Shown here piece after piece: positions 46,640 to 54,233 of a DNA stretch of 64,000 nucleotides. The stretch's first letter is position 1. Every line of letters begins with the position of its first letter. The stretch is taken from the NCBI GenBank assembly GCA_017460885.1, contig JAFUAB010000043.1, positions 62,001 to 126,000 of the forward strand. Reading direction: 5' to 3'. Source of the DNA: Lachnospiraceae bacterium (GTDB lineage: Bacteria > Bacillota > Clostridia > Lachnospirales > Lachnospiraceae). The translations under genes and the position numbers were made by a program. A model generated the notes under the pieces. The model had not been told where the DNA came from, searched no databases, and worked only from the letters and a program-made list of their open reading frames with translations.

Positions 46640-46709
46640 GGAACTGTTGCAAAATAACTTGATCATTTATCCTTTGCCAACTGTTCAAGTTATTTATGAA
46701 CAGTTCCTA
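46639..46709. repeat. 71-bp inverted repeat (MITE-like)
   Basis: AGGAACTGTTGCAAAATAACTTGA on the left matches the reverse complement of the right end, AGGAACTGTTCATAAATAACTTGA, at about 21 of 24 positions. The 23-base centre is not conserved. Fragments of the same ends occur at 36541 and 32507. It is not followed by a T tract, so a mobile miniature element is more likely than a terminator. Confidence 0.7.
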
Positions 46710-46715
46710 AGGCGT

Positions 46716-46780
46716 GAGATCATGAACTGATGAAGAAGCATGCGCAGGAGATCATGAATTGATGAAGAAGCATATGTCAG
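46716..46780. repeat. 32-bp tandem duplication upstream of guaA
   Basis: GAGATCATGAAxTGATGAAG starting at 46716 is repeated at 46748 and both copies continue AAGCAT. The duplication places two copies in the guaA leader, just before the ribosome site. Confidence 0.7.
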
Positions 46781-46796
46781 AGAGGAGCAGATGAAG

Positions 46797-48650
46797 ATGA
46801 TACGGGAGCAGGAAAAGGTAATAGTCATAGACTTCGGAGGGCAATACAACCAGCTGGTTGCCCGCAGAGTCAGGGAGTGTAATGTATATTGCGAGATATA
46901 TTCGTACAGAACGCCTCTCGAAGAGATCATGAAGATGCAGCCAAAAGGGATCATCCTTACCGGCGGACCAAACAGCTGCTATGAGGAGGGAGCGCCGACC
47001 GCTCCAAAGGAACTTTTTGAACTCGGAGTGCCGGTTCTCGGCCTGTGCTACGGAGCGCAGCTGATGCAGCAGGTGCTGGGAGGCAGGGTAGAACGTGCCG
47101 CGATGCGTGAATACGGCAAGACCGAGGTGAAGGTGAATACCTCCAGTCCCTTGTTTATTGGGATCACCGAGGAAAACGGCACTGATCCCACGTCGGAATC
47201 CGGTGATGGCAGTTCAGCGGCCCATGAGGTTACGACGATCTGCTGGATGAGCCATTTTGACTACATTTCCAGGCTTGCGCCGGGGTTCGAATCCGTGGCG
47301 TACAGTGACAACTGTCCGGTCGCCGCCGCTCAGGACCGCTCGAGGGGATTGTATGGCATTCAGTTCCATCCGGAGGTTCTGCACACCAGGGACGGCAAAA
47401 GGATGCTCTATAATTTTGTTCGCAACGTATGCGGCTGTGCGGGGACCTGGCGCATGGATTCCTTCGTGGAATCATCGGTTAAGGAGATCAGGAATAAGGT
47501 CGGAGACGGCAGGGTGCTGCTTGCCCTTTCGGGGGGTGTGGATTCATCAGTGCTGGCTGCACTGCTGGCCCGTGCCGTTGGCCCCCAGCTGACGTGCGTG
47601 TTCGTGGATCACGGACTCATGAGAAAGGACGAGGGCGATGAGGTCGAGGCCGTATTCGGCAAGGGAGGTCTTTTCGATATCAATTTTATACGGGTAAATG
47701 CTGCTGACAGATATTACGTCCGACTGGCCGGCGTGGATGAGCCGGAGCAGAAAAGAAAGATAATCGGCCGTGAGTTCATCCGCGTATTCGAAGAGGAGGC
47801 AAAGAAGATCGGTAAGGTCGATTTCCTGGCACAGGGAACCATCTATCCCGACGTCGTGGAATCGGGACTTGGCGGCGAGAGCGTCGTGATCAAGTCTCAT
47901 CATAACGTGGGCGGCCTGCCGGATCACGTGGATTTCAAGGAGATAATCGAACCGCTACGTAACCTGTTTAAGGATGAAGTGCGCAAGGTCGGACTGGAGC
48001 TTGGCATTCCCGAGAATCTCGTCTTCCGCCAGCCTTTCCCCGGCCCCGGCCTGGGCATCCGCATCATAGGCGACGTAACGGCGGAGAAGGTCCGCATAGT
48101 CCGGGAGGCCGATGCGATATTTCGCGAAGAGGTGGCAAGGGCTGCCGAGGAGTGGAGAGTTAAAAATATTAAAGGATACCGGGCAGCCAAAGAAATGGTT
48201 CAGACAGTGAGCGACGGGAAATCGAACGAAGCGACCCTGGATGCCTCAGGCGGAAATCCGTTCGATGAGACGGCTGGAAATGTTTCAAATACGGACGGTC
48301 GTGCTACGGCCGGCACAGGCGCCGGCATCACCTCGGATACTTCCGGACTGTCCGTTCAGGAGAAATTCGACAGATACATGAATCAGAATCCCGAATGGAT
48401 GCCGGATCAGTATTTCGCCGCGCTCACCAACGTCCGCTCCGTCGGAGTCATGGGTGACGAGCGAACCTACGACTACGCCGTGGCACTTCGCGCCGTCCGC
48501 ACCATCGACTTCATGACCGCCGAAGCCGCACCCCTCCCCTGGGACCTGGTCCAGCGCGTCACCAGCCGCATCATCAACGAAGTCCGCTCCTGTAATAATG
48601 TGTTTTACTGTTGTGCAGGGAAGCCGCCGGCCACGATAGAGCTGGAATAA
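46797..48650 (+). CDS. guaA: GMP synthase (glutamine-hydrolysing)
   Basis: This 617-residue enzyme has the class I glutaminase with [10 protein letters not shown] (Cys nucleophile) and QFHPEVLHT, then the ATP pyrophosphatase loop [15 protein letters not shown]. The C-terminal dimerisation domain has [16 protein letters not shown] and ends PPATIELE. It converts XMP to GMP. It is about 100 residues longer than usual because of two insertions: a short Ser/Gly/Asp loop near residue 125, and a large hydrophilic one between [10 protein letters not shown] and [13 protein letters not shown] (48136-48410). ATG 46797 is preferred over 46791 because it lies 9 rather than 3 bases from AGAGGAG. Its last bases are duplicated at 52657, marking an integration site. 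Confidence 0.95.
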   Translation: MIREQEKVIVIDFGGQYNQLVARRVRECNVYCEIYSYRTPLEEIMKMQPKGIILTGGPNSCYEEGAPTAPKELFELGVPVLGLCYGAQLMQQVLGGRVERAAMREYGKTEVKVNTSSPLFIGITEENGTDPTSESGDGSSAAHEVTTICWMSHFDYISRLAPGFESVAYSDNCPVAAAQDRSRGLYGIQFHPEVLHTRDGKRMLYNFVRNVCGCAGTWRMDSFVESSVKEIRNKVGDGRVLLALSGGVDSSVLAALLARAVGPQLTCVFVDHGLMRKDEGDEVEAVFGKGGLFDINFIRVNAADRYYVRLAGVDEPEQKRKIIGREFIRVFEEEAKKIGKVDFLAQGTIYPDVVESGLGGESVVIKSHHNVGGLPDHVDFKEIIEPLRNLFKDEVRKVGLELGIPENLVFRQPFPGPGLGIRIIGDVTAEKVRIVREADAIFREEVARAAEEWRVKNIKGYRAAKEMVQTVSDGKSNEATLDASGGNPFDETAGNVSNTDGRATAGTGAGITSDTSGLSVQEKFDRYMNQNPEWMPDQYFAALTNVRSVGVMGDERTYDYAVALRAVRTIDFMTAEAAPLPWDLVQRVTSRIINEVRSCNNVFYCCAGKPPATIELE

Positions 48651-48652
48651 TG
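48636..48652 (+). repeat. Putative att site at the guaA 3' end
   Basis: ATAGAGCTGGAATAATG includes the guaA stop codon and is repeated at 52657-52673 with one mismatch. Known guaA-targeting elements such as Tn5801 recombine at this same codon stretch. Confidence 0.6.
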
Positions 48653-48731
48653 TACATTGTCATAGGGCAAAGCAGTTTATCCTCCAAGAGGCAAACTGTC
48701 TTAGCCTGTAAGAATTAAATAGTACATAAGT

Positions 48732-48787
48732 AACAGACCTTGAAAAGGACTCCACAATCGTCTTTCCAAGGTCTGTTCTTTTGTTTA
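48732..48787 (+). terminator. Rho-independent terminator
   Basis: AACAGACCTTG (48732-48742) pairs perfectly with CAAGGTCTGTT (48767-48777), with further partial pairing inside, followed by CTTTTGTTT. It lies 80 bases downstream of guaA, inside the putative island, and may now end guaA transcription. Confidence 0.8.
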
Positions 48788-48884
48788 TTAATCCTTGTAG
48801 TATAAGGCGTTGATGGATTTATGACTCTGGAGTTAGAGTCTTTTACAGATAACCATTAAGAAGTATTATGGGTACTCTTTATCT

Positions 48885-49655
48885 ATGGGTGGAGGATATG
48901 ATTACTTTTGTTTGAGTGATGCAGAAAAGGAATACTGGACTTCAAATGAGGCGAAGATTCCGAAGCCCTTTGTGTGGAAAACAAATTATGGCTTGTATTC
49001 AATGCGTGCGAATATCTCTGCTTCTATGACGCTTGCGATATTCTTGATCGGGATCTGTCTGTCTGGGATATATGCCGGAGAACTGAGCCATCGAACGGAG
49101 GACTTAATCCTTTGTACAAAAACAGGCAAAGAAACGATAGCAGCAGCAAAATTGATCTCAGGAGGCCTTTTTTCTGCCGTAGTGGGAGGGATATTGTTTA
49201 TTGCCGTAAACTCTCCTCATGTCATTTTTAATGGGTTCAACGGCTGGGATACTGCATGTCAGCTTATCATTCCATTTACGTCCTACCCATATACATCAGG
49301 GAAGATGGTGCTTGTTTGTTTTGGGGTCTATATGTTGGCTTCGGTATTGGCGGGTGCAATTGCTATGTTTCTGTCCTGTGTTCTAAAGAATATGGTGGCA
49401 TCTGCAGGAGTAATCTGTGGAACTGTGTTTGTTGATCTGTTCTTTACAATCCCACACAGGTTCCGTGTTCTTTCGCAGATGCGATTTCTTACTCCGATAC
49501 AGGTTCTTATCAATGGCTCCATGACGGATCCAAGGCTTGTTCATATAGGTGAGCATTTTTTGGGGACATATCAGACCGCTGCAATTCTCTATGTTGTTCT
49601 GATCTGCGTGTTCTGCATGTTGACATACCAGGCTTATATGAGAGTGAAGCGATAA
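48885..49655 (+). CDS. 5'-truncated ABC-2-type permease remnant
   Basis: The 256-residue frame begins inside a soluble loop (GGGYDYFCLSDAEKEYW) and then shows five or so helices typical of the C-terminal part of bacitracin/lantibiotic-type ABC permeases. These include the SGIYAGELSHRTEDLILCTKTGK region before the coupling helix. The first helix and N terminus are missing. The frame stays open upstream to about 48835 without a start, and there is no ribosome site. It is probably a broken gene; no partner ATPase is adjacent. Confidence 0.5.
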   Translation: MGGGYDYFCLSDAEKEYWTSNEAKIPKPFVWKTNYGLYSMRANISASMTLAIFLIGICLSGIYAGELSHRTEDLILCTKTGKETIAAAKLISGGLFSAVVGGILFIAVNSPHVIFNGFNGWDTACQLIIPFTSYPYTSGKMVLVCFGVYMLASVLAGAIAMFLSCVLKNMVASAGVICGTVFVDLFFTIPHRFRVLSQMRFLTPIQVLINGSMTDPRLVHIGEHFLGTYQTAAILYVVLICVFCMLTYQAYMRVKR

Positions 49656-49684
49656 GAAGAGTAGCAATATAGTCGTGGTATGAT

Positions 49685-49713
49685 GGAAAAGGGAGCGATA
49701 GTATTTCGCTCCC
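49685..49713 (-). terminator. Rho-independent terminator for the minus-strand gene
   Basis: GGGAGCGA (49691-49698) pairs with TCGCTCCC (49706-49713). Read on the minus strand the stem is followed by TTTTCC, about 30 bases after the stop of the gene ending at 49742. Confidence 0.7.
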
Positions 49714-49741
49714 TCCTGCCTACAAATTCTGATAAAGCAGA

Positions 49742-50443
49742 TTACTTTTTGATGAGTTCCTCCGCCATAGAGAACAGATCGTCAGCTGATACATCATCAT
49801 TTGTGAAAATGAGATAGCGTATCCCGTCCTTTGCAAAGGACGCATTGCTGAAGAAGTATGTTTCTTTATCGCCGCCGTAGCTTACAAAGAAATGATCATC
49901 TTTTTCCTTGCGCTCCTGTACCGATGTTTCAAGGGGTTCATCCTCATTGGGGAGAATGAGATATTCATCGTAGTTGAATGCGACGGTAATGCCGTCTGTG
50001 GTACGGGTTTCGGTAGGAGTACGATCTTCATCATCCGATATGTTGTATGACAGGGTGAGATTTACTATACCACCGTCAGCGTTTTTATATACGGCACGAA
50101 GGTCATCCCACTTACCAATAGTATTGCCAGCTTCGTCCTTTCCGCTGACATTTACGGTATTTCCGCCGTCAAAAACATAATCGTCACCTAACGAATCCGG
50201 AAACTCCGGCATCTTAACATCCGTGGTTGTCTGAACACCGTCGGTAGCATCGTTCATCTCTATTACGGATGTGTAATCATAAGCTCCCCTGGAGCTTGCC
50301 TCGTAGGAAATGATCTTTGATGCGGCAAATAGCATCAGGTGATCTGGTGAAAGTCTGTGAGAAAGAGCTGAAGTAGATTTCGGGATATTTTTACAAGAAC
50401 TAAATGATAACATGTAAATTAACACGTAAATATACTTGCGCAT
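49742..50443 (-). CDS. Hypothetical exported protein, possibly DUF4367-like, perhaps truncated
   Basis: This 233-residue protein starts MRKYIYVLIYMLSFSSC, a short hydrophobic segment that could be a signal or lipoprotein peptide. The rest is soluble and acidic: GAYDYTSVIEMND, MPEFPDSLGDDYVFDGG, GKWDDLRAVYKNADGG. The C-terminal DDHFFVSYGGDKETYFFSNA...DDLFSMAEELIKK recalls DUF4367/anti-sigma-associated domains. The residues joining the hydrophobic start to the soluble part look non-native, so the original N terminus may have been lost. A longer start at 50491 is possible but would cross the divergent promoter. Confidence 0.5.
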   Translation of the reverse strand: MRKYIYVLIYMLSFSSCKNIPKSTSALSHRLSPDHLMLFAASKIISYEASSRGAYDYTSVIEMNDATDGVQTTTDVKMPEFPDSLGDDYVFDGGNTVNVSGKDEAGNTIGKWDDLRAVYKNADGGIVNLTLSYNISDDEDRTPTETRTTDGITVAFNYDEYLILPNEDEPLETSVQERKEKDDHFFVSYGGDKETYFFSNASFAKDGIRYLIFTNDDVSADDLFSMAEELIKK

Positions 50444-50463
50444 TGGTTTTTGTGTTGTATTAT
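50436..50463 (+). promoter_or_regulatory. Promoter of the antitoxin gene
   Basis: TTGCGC (50436-50441), a 16-base spacer and TATTAT (50458-50463) lie about 45 bases before the start. The reverse strand of the same site reads TATAAT, giving a divergent overlapping promoter for the minus-strand gene. Confidence 0.5.
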
Positions 50464-50508
50464 AAGTGTAAATTTGTAGCAGAAGAATCAATGGATGGAG
50501 GTGTCAAT

Positions 50509-50769
50509 ATGCCGAGTATAATGCCGATTTCGGACTTGAGGAATTATACAGAAGTCCTTAAGGAAGTTGATAGTAAAAATCGCGTTTATCTTACAAGAAA
50601 CGGTCATGGTGCATATACGATCATGACGGTGGCTGAAGCTGATGAGTTGGACAGGATCAGAGCTGCTAGAGCACTTGCTACAGATCTGCGAAGAGCTGAA
50701 GATCGGGCTAACCGGGAAGGCTGGATTGATGCGGATGACTTTGACCGGGAGATGGGGATCATAGATTGA
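50509..50769 (+). CDS. Orphan Phd/YefM-family antitoxin
   Basis: This 86-residue protein starts MPSIMPISDLRNYTEVLKEV, the classical Phd/YefM N terminus that binds DNA. RVYLTRNGHGAYTIMTVAEADELD follows, then an acidic helical tail ending WIDADDFDREMG that would wrap the toxin. GGAGGTG lies 6 bases before the ATG at 50509. In this family a ParE/RelE toxin gene normally follows directly. Here the downstream DNA has only a Lys/Glu-rich frame without a start, so the toxin has been lost. Confidence 0.85.
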   Translation: MPSIMPISDLRNYTEVLKEVDSKNRVYLTRNGHGAYTIMTVAEADELDRIRAARALATDLRRAEDRANREGWIDADDFDREMGIID

Positions 50770-50929
50770 AGAAATTTATGCTGCTAAGATTCGTGAAAAG
50801 AAAGCTGAAGAAAAACGTGCCAAAGAAAAGATGCAGGAAAAAAAGCGAGCACTTAAGCAAAAGGAAAAACTAGAGGAGAAGAAATTAGAAATTAAAGAGG
50901 AATGTTTAGGTTTTAATAAATACGGCTGA
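50765..50929 (+). pseudogene. Lys/Glu-rich frame fragment after the antitoxin
   Basis: From 50765 a frame one base shifted from the antitoxin encodes EEIYAAKIREKKAEEKRAK and further Lys/Glu-rich helix, ending GFNKYG at 50929. It begins right after a stop codon and has no start except an internal ATG at 50831. It looks like the tail of another gene joined to the antitoxin by deletion. A +1 shift at the antitoxin stop would fuse the two. Confidence 0.35.
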
Positions 50930-50955
50930 GTGGTACTACCATTCATTATATAACA

Positions 50956-51003
50956 GCTCTCGGACTGGAATGTAACATTTCCACGAAGAGAGCTATTTCT
51001 TTG
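50956..51003 (+). terminator. Terminator-like hairpin
   Basis: AGCTCTC (50956-50962) pairs with GAGAGCT (50989-50995), with inner pairing TGGAA/TTCCA, followed by ATTTCTTT. It separates the antitoxin segment from the AlbA_2 gene. Confidence 0.6.
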
Positions 51004-51053
51004 CAGATGGTTGTATGGAAAGCGAAAGACACTGAAAATGTTTGCAGATTCAT

Positions 51054-51103
51054 ATAATATAAGTGACAAAAAATGTCACTTATATTATAATAATGTCACT
51101 TAT
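51054..51103 (+). promoter_or_regulatory. Operator-like triad upstream of the AlbA_2 gene
   Basis: A perfect 15-bp inverted repeat, ATAATATAAGTGACA (51054-51068) and TGTCACTTATATTAT (51074-51088), is followed by a third direct half-site TGTCACTTAT (51094-51103) and GAAAAA. The ribosome site GAGGTG and the ATG lie just after. The same triad occurs inside the gene at 52232-52270. Confidence 0.7.
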
Positions 51104-51121
51104 GAAAAATGAGGTGCTGAA

Positions 51122-52474
51122 ATGAATCTTGGAAAAGAGACTGAGACGCTTGAGTTTAAGAAATCTACTGGTGAGATAAAAGAAGGAATGGTGTCAATAT
51201 CGTCTATCCTGAATAAGCATGGGGTTGGTACATTATACTTCGGAGTAAAACCTAATGGTGATGTAATCGGACAGGATGTTTCCGAGTCGTCACTCCGGGA
51301 TGTTTCAAGGGCTGTATATGAAAATATCAAACCCCAAATATATCCGGCGATTGATGAAGAAGTGCTTGATGGGCGTCATGTTATTAAGGTGGAATTCAGC
51401 GGAGAAAATGCACCGTATTCTGCGGCTGGAAGGTACTATTTGAGAACTGCAGACGAGGATCGAGAAGTAACACCGGAAGAATTGAAGGCATTCTTTGGGG
51501 CAAGCAAACATCGTGGTAAATGGGAGCGGGCAAAGTCCGAGGCTAAAGAAGATAAGGTTGATAGGAAGACTATTAGATCCTTTTGGAAAAAAGCTGTATC
51601 AGTTGGCAGATTGCCGGAAGGGAAATACACCTGTCCTATAATTTTAAACCGTTATGGGCTGGTTACAGGCGGATATTTGACGAATGCGGGAGAGGTTCTG
51701 TTTGGTAATACACATCCCGTTACACTGAAAATGGCTATTTTTGCAACCAATGAGAAGCTGACCTTTTTAGATATGAAGGTCTATGAAGATAACATATATA
51801 ATTTGCTACAGATTGCCGAGGATTACATTTTAAAAAATATCCATTGGAGAAACGAAATTACCGGATTTGAAAGAGAAGAGATTCCGGAGATCCCGATAGC
51901 TGTTATCAGAGAGGTTCTCGCAAACAGCTTTGCTCATGCTATCTATGATAACAGGACACAGCATGAAATATGTATTCATCCGGACATGGTGACAATTTAC
52001 AGTCCGGGGGACTATGCAAGTGAGTATAAGCCCGAGGAATACATTAAGCGAAACATTGAATCTGAACTGAGGAACCCTAATATAGCAAGGCTTCTTTACT
52101 TAACCAAATCTATTGAGAAATTTGGAAGTGGTTTTAAGAGAATAGACAGTTTGTGCAGGGATGCCGGAGTTAAATATTCATATGATAGAACAAAAAATGG
52201 CTTCAAGTTCATTCTGTATAGATCCGGGTCCATAAGTGACACATCAAGTGTCACTTATGATGTCACTTATGAAAAAAGACAGGCTTTAAACATTACAGAA
52301 CAAGCTGTGCTTGCCGTATTAAAACAAAATCCTGCAATATCGCGTGAGGAGATTGCTGAAAGGGTATCAAAGACTGTGAGAACTGTACAGAGAGCATTGG
52401 TGTCTTTGACGGAAAAAGGATATATAAAGCGTGTTGGAGCAAAGAAAAACTCCACATGGGAAGTGCTGAAATAA
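51122..52474 (+). CDS. AlbA_2 (Schlafen-like) domain, ATPase-like and HTH regulator
   Basis: This 450-residue protein starts with an AlbA_2/Schlafen-type domain (TETLEFKKSTGEIKEGMVSI, HGVGTLYFGVKPNGDVIGQ, about residues 1-125). A HATPase_c_4-type region covers about 255-360 (REVLANSFAHAIYD, RNPNIARLLYLTKSIEKFGSGFKRI). The C-terminal winged helix spans about 390-450 (ISREEIAERVSKTVRTVQRAL). The linker at residues 371-383 (SISDTSSVTYDVT) is encoded by copies of TGTCACTTAT, the same sequence found in its promoter. Such proteins are predicted regulators of accessory loci; autoregulation is inferred. It is the only apparently intact gene of the island besides the antitoxin. Confidence 0.88.
   Translation: MNLGKETETLEFKKSTGEIKEGMVSISSILNKHGVGTLYFGVKPNGDVIGQDVSESSLRDVSRAVYENIKPQIYPAIDEEVLDGRHVIKVEFSGENAPYSAAGRYYLRTADEDREVTPEELKAFFGASKHRGKWERAKSEAKEDKVDRKTIRSFWKKAVSVGRLPEGKYTCPIILNRYGLVTGGYLTNAGEVLFGNTHPVTLKMAIFATNEKLTFLDMKVYEDNIYNLLQIAEDYILKNIHWRNEITGFEREEIPEIPIAVIREVLANSFAHAIYDNRTQHEICIHPDMVTIYSPGDYASEYKPEEYIKRNIESELRNPNIARLLYLTKSIEKFGSGFKRIDSLCRDAGVKYSYDRTKNGFKFILYRSGSISDTSSVTYDVTYEKRQALNITEQAVLAVLKQNPAISREEIAERVSKTVRTVQRALVSLTEKGYIKRVGAKKNSTWEVLK
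52232..52270 (+). repeat. Intragenic copy of the operator triad
   Basis: ATAAGTGACA (52232-52241), TGTCACTTAT (52249-52258) and TGTCACTTAT (52261-52270) followed by GAAAAA repeat the order and orientation of the promoter triad, with shorter spacers. They sit exactly in the linker before the HTH domain. Confidence 0.8.
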
Positions 52475-52656
52475 AAACATTGGAAATAGAGGCAGTGCAT
52501 GGTACAAGGATTATTTATAAGAAGCAGTAAATGTTCCGTGATACCTTTTTGATACCTGTTTGTTTTGAAACGAGGAATAATCTGTCAAAACCGTAAAATA
52601 TAGATACGAAAACAGCGGATTATAGACAATATATAAACCTAAACGGGTTTAATACA

Positions 52657-52673
52657 ATAGAGCTGGAGTAATG
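52657..52673 (+). repeat. Second guaA-tail repeat (putative att site)
   Basis: ATAGAGCTGGAGTAATG matches the guaA end at 48636-48652 at 16 of 17 positions, but here is not part of any gene. Confidence 0.6.
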
Positions 52674-52712
52674 CCATCAGAATATTGATCGGCTTAAAGC
52701 AAGCTTATCCGT

Positions 52713-52742
52713 GGGATACGCTGTTTCGGCGTATCCCCTTTG
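52713..52742 (+). terminator. Hairpin, probably the original guaA terminator
   Basis: GGGATACGC (52713-52721) and GCGTATCCC (52729-52737) form a 9-bp stem followed by CTTTG. It lies 40 bases after the displaced guaA tail, which is where a guaA terminator would have been before insertion. The T tract is short. Confidence 0.55.
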
Positions 52743-52793
52743 TACATGTGGAAACTGAAGCATTTAATGAGCGGATGACGTGCCCATCCACGC

Positions 52794-53219
52794 ATGTCAG
52801 GCGGGACAAAAGTGTCAAAAGAAAACAGCGAAACAAGACATAAAAACATGGTCTCGATCAAGAGCAGGGACACGAGCATCGAGGTCAAGCTGAGGAAAAT
52901 GCTGTGGGACCGCGGTATCAGATACCGCAAAAACTACAAGGCCCTGCCCGGCAGCCCGGACATTGTGCTCACCAAATACAGGATCGCCAAGATCGCAAGG
53001 AACATAGACCGGGATGATGCGGTCAACAAGCAGCTGATCGCCATAGGATGGACGGTGCTGAGATTTTGGGGCAGGGACATACTGAAATACCCGGATGAGT
53101 GCCTTCGCGCCGTCGAGGAGACGATTTTTGAAAATGAGCTCAGGCAATACGAAAGCGATGCCGAAAGGCGCGAGGAGACCGGAGAAGACGTGATCCCGGA
53201 CTCCGGTACGGAGGAATGA
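52794..53219 (+). CDS. vsr: Vsr-type mismatch endonuclease with internal deletion
   Basis: This 141-residue protein matches Vsr at the start (RHKNMVSIKSRDTSIEVKLRKMLWDRGIRYRKNY, PGSPDIVLTKYRIA) and at the end (ARNIDRDDAVNKQLIAIGWTVLRFWG). The roughly 40 residues that normally join them are absent. That part holds the FWH motif and catalytic His residues, so the enzyme is probably inactive. The junction is in frame near 52990. An acidic C-terminal tail is added. The start is uncertain (ATG 52794, GTG 52812 or ATG 52848; none has a clear ribosome site). No cytosine methyltransferase gene is adjacent. The flavin reductase gene starts 3 bases after the stop. Confidence 0.8.
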   Translation: MSGGTKVSKENSETRHKNMVSIKSRDTSIEVKLRKMLWDRGIRYRKNYKALPGSPDIVLTKYRIAKIARNIDRDDAVNKQLIAIGWTVLRFWGRDILKYPDECLRAVEETIFENELRQYESDAERREETGEDVIPDSGTEE

Positions 53220-53222
53220 GTG

Positions 53223-53849
53223 ATGCCTAAACAAAAGATGCAAAAGCAGGAGAGATCAGGACAAGCGGCCGTGAAGCGCAGTGCGGCCAAACAATCATGG
53301 AAAGCCGGTAACATGCTTTATCCGGTGCCGGCGGTGATGGTCAGCTGCCGGAGGCCGGGTGAAAAGGCCAACATAGTGACGATAGCCTGGGCCGGGACGG
53401 TGTGCTCGGATCCTGCCATGACGTCGATCTCGGTCCGTCCCGAGAGACATTCGCACGACGTCATCGAGGAAACCGGAGAATTCGTCATCAATCTGGTGAA
53501 TGAGGAACTGGTCCGTGCCTGTGACTGGTGCGGAGTCACGTCCGGCAGGGATCATGACAAATTTAAGGAGATGAACCTGAACGAATATGTCTCCGAATTC
53601 ATGCAGACCCCCGCCATAGCAGAGAGCCCTGTCAACATATACTGCAAGGTGGTCAGGACCGAGCGCCTCGGGTCTCACGACATGTTCATCGGAGAAGTCG
53701 CGGGCGTTACCGTGGATGAGAAATACATGGATGAAAAGGGCCGGTTTGCGCTGGAGCATACCGGACTCATCGCCTATTCGCATGGCGAGTATTTTGCACT
53801 GGGCAAAAAGCTTGGCAAGTTCGGGTATTCCGTAAAGAAAAGCAAGTGA
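53223..53849 (+). CDS. Flavin reductase family protein
   Basis: This 208-residue protein has the split-barrel FMN-binding pattern: NMLYPVPAVMVSCRRPGEKANIVTIAWAG, SVRPERHSHDVIEETGEFVINL, and CDWCGVTSGRDHDKF. It likely binds FMN and reduces it or serves an unknown redox partner. ATG 53223 lies 8 bases after GGAGG. A basic, Gln-rich N-terminal extension of about 28 residues precedes the domain. It is co-transcribed with vsr and the clpS-clpA-aat genes. Confidence 0.9.
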   Translation: MPKQKMQKQERSGQAAVKRSAAKQSWKAGNMLYPVPAVMVSCRRPGEKANIVTIAWAGTVCSDPAMTSISVRPERHSHDVIEETGEFVINLVNEELVRACDWCGVTSGRDHDKFKEMNLNEYVSEFMQTPAIAESPVNIYCKVVRTERLGSHDMFIGEVAGVTVDEKYMDEKGRFALEHTGLIAYSHGEYFALGKKLGKFGYSVKKSK

Positions 53850-53930
53850 GAAACAGCGAAGCAGGGCCGGAACTAAGCTGGGCCGGCAGGCCAGGCTGCC
53901 CGGCAAACGAAGTTCAGATGGAGGCAGACC

Positions 53931-54233
53931 GTGGCAACTGACAGTGCCCTAAAGGAAAATACAAAGATAGAGCTAAAGGAGCCGAAGCATTACAACGTGA
54001 TCATGATCAATGATGATTTCACTACCATGGAATTCGTGGTCATGATCCTGGTGGACGTATTTGACAAGGATGAGGCGACCGCGGAGGAGCTGATGATGAA
54101 GGTACACAGGATCGGCCGTGCCGTCGTGGGTACGTATCCCTATGACATTGCCATGACCAGGACGAGCAAGGCGCTTGACATGGCCAGGATGGAGGGATTT
54201 CCCTTCAGGATGATCGTGGAGGAGACGGAATGA
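53931..54233 (+). CDS. clpS: ATP-dependent Clp protease adaptor ClpS
   Basis: This 100-residue adaptor has the N-degron pocket residues in place: Asn27-Asp28-Asp29 (IMINDDFTTMEFVV), Thr31, Met33 and His59 (MMKVHRIG). The Pro of the usual TPMEF is Thr here. ClpS presents proteins with N-terminal Leu, Phe, Tyr or Trp to ClpA. The start is GTG 53931 with GGAGG 8 bases upstream. The stop overlaps the clpA start as ATGA. Confidence 0.93.
   Translation: MATDSALKENTKIELKEPKHYNVIMINDDFTTMEFVVMILVDVFDKDEATAEELMMKVHRIGRAVVGTYPYDIAMTRTSKALDMARMEGFPFRMIVEETE

Larger units (their letters stand above)
48653..52656. mobile_element. Decayed genomic island inserted at the guaA 3' end
   Basis: The region is flanked by the guaA tail repeat and is more AT-rich than either side. 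It holds a 5'-truncated permease, an exported-protein remnant, an antitoxin lacking its toxin, a Lys-rich frame fragment and an AlbA_2-type protein. No integrase is left, so it cannot move by itself. The boundary calls rest on one 17-base repeat. Confidence 0.5.
52475..52793. other. Intergenic region at the far end of the island
   Basis: It contains the second guaA-tail repeat (52657-52673), a small inverted repeat AAACC/GGTTT (52636-52650), a possible -10 TACAAT (52653-52658) and a hairpin (52713-52737). I see no gene in it. Confidence 0.6.
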
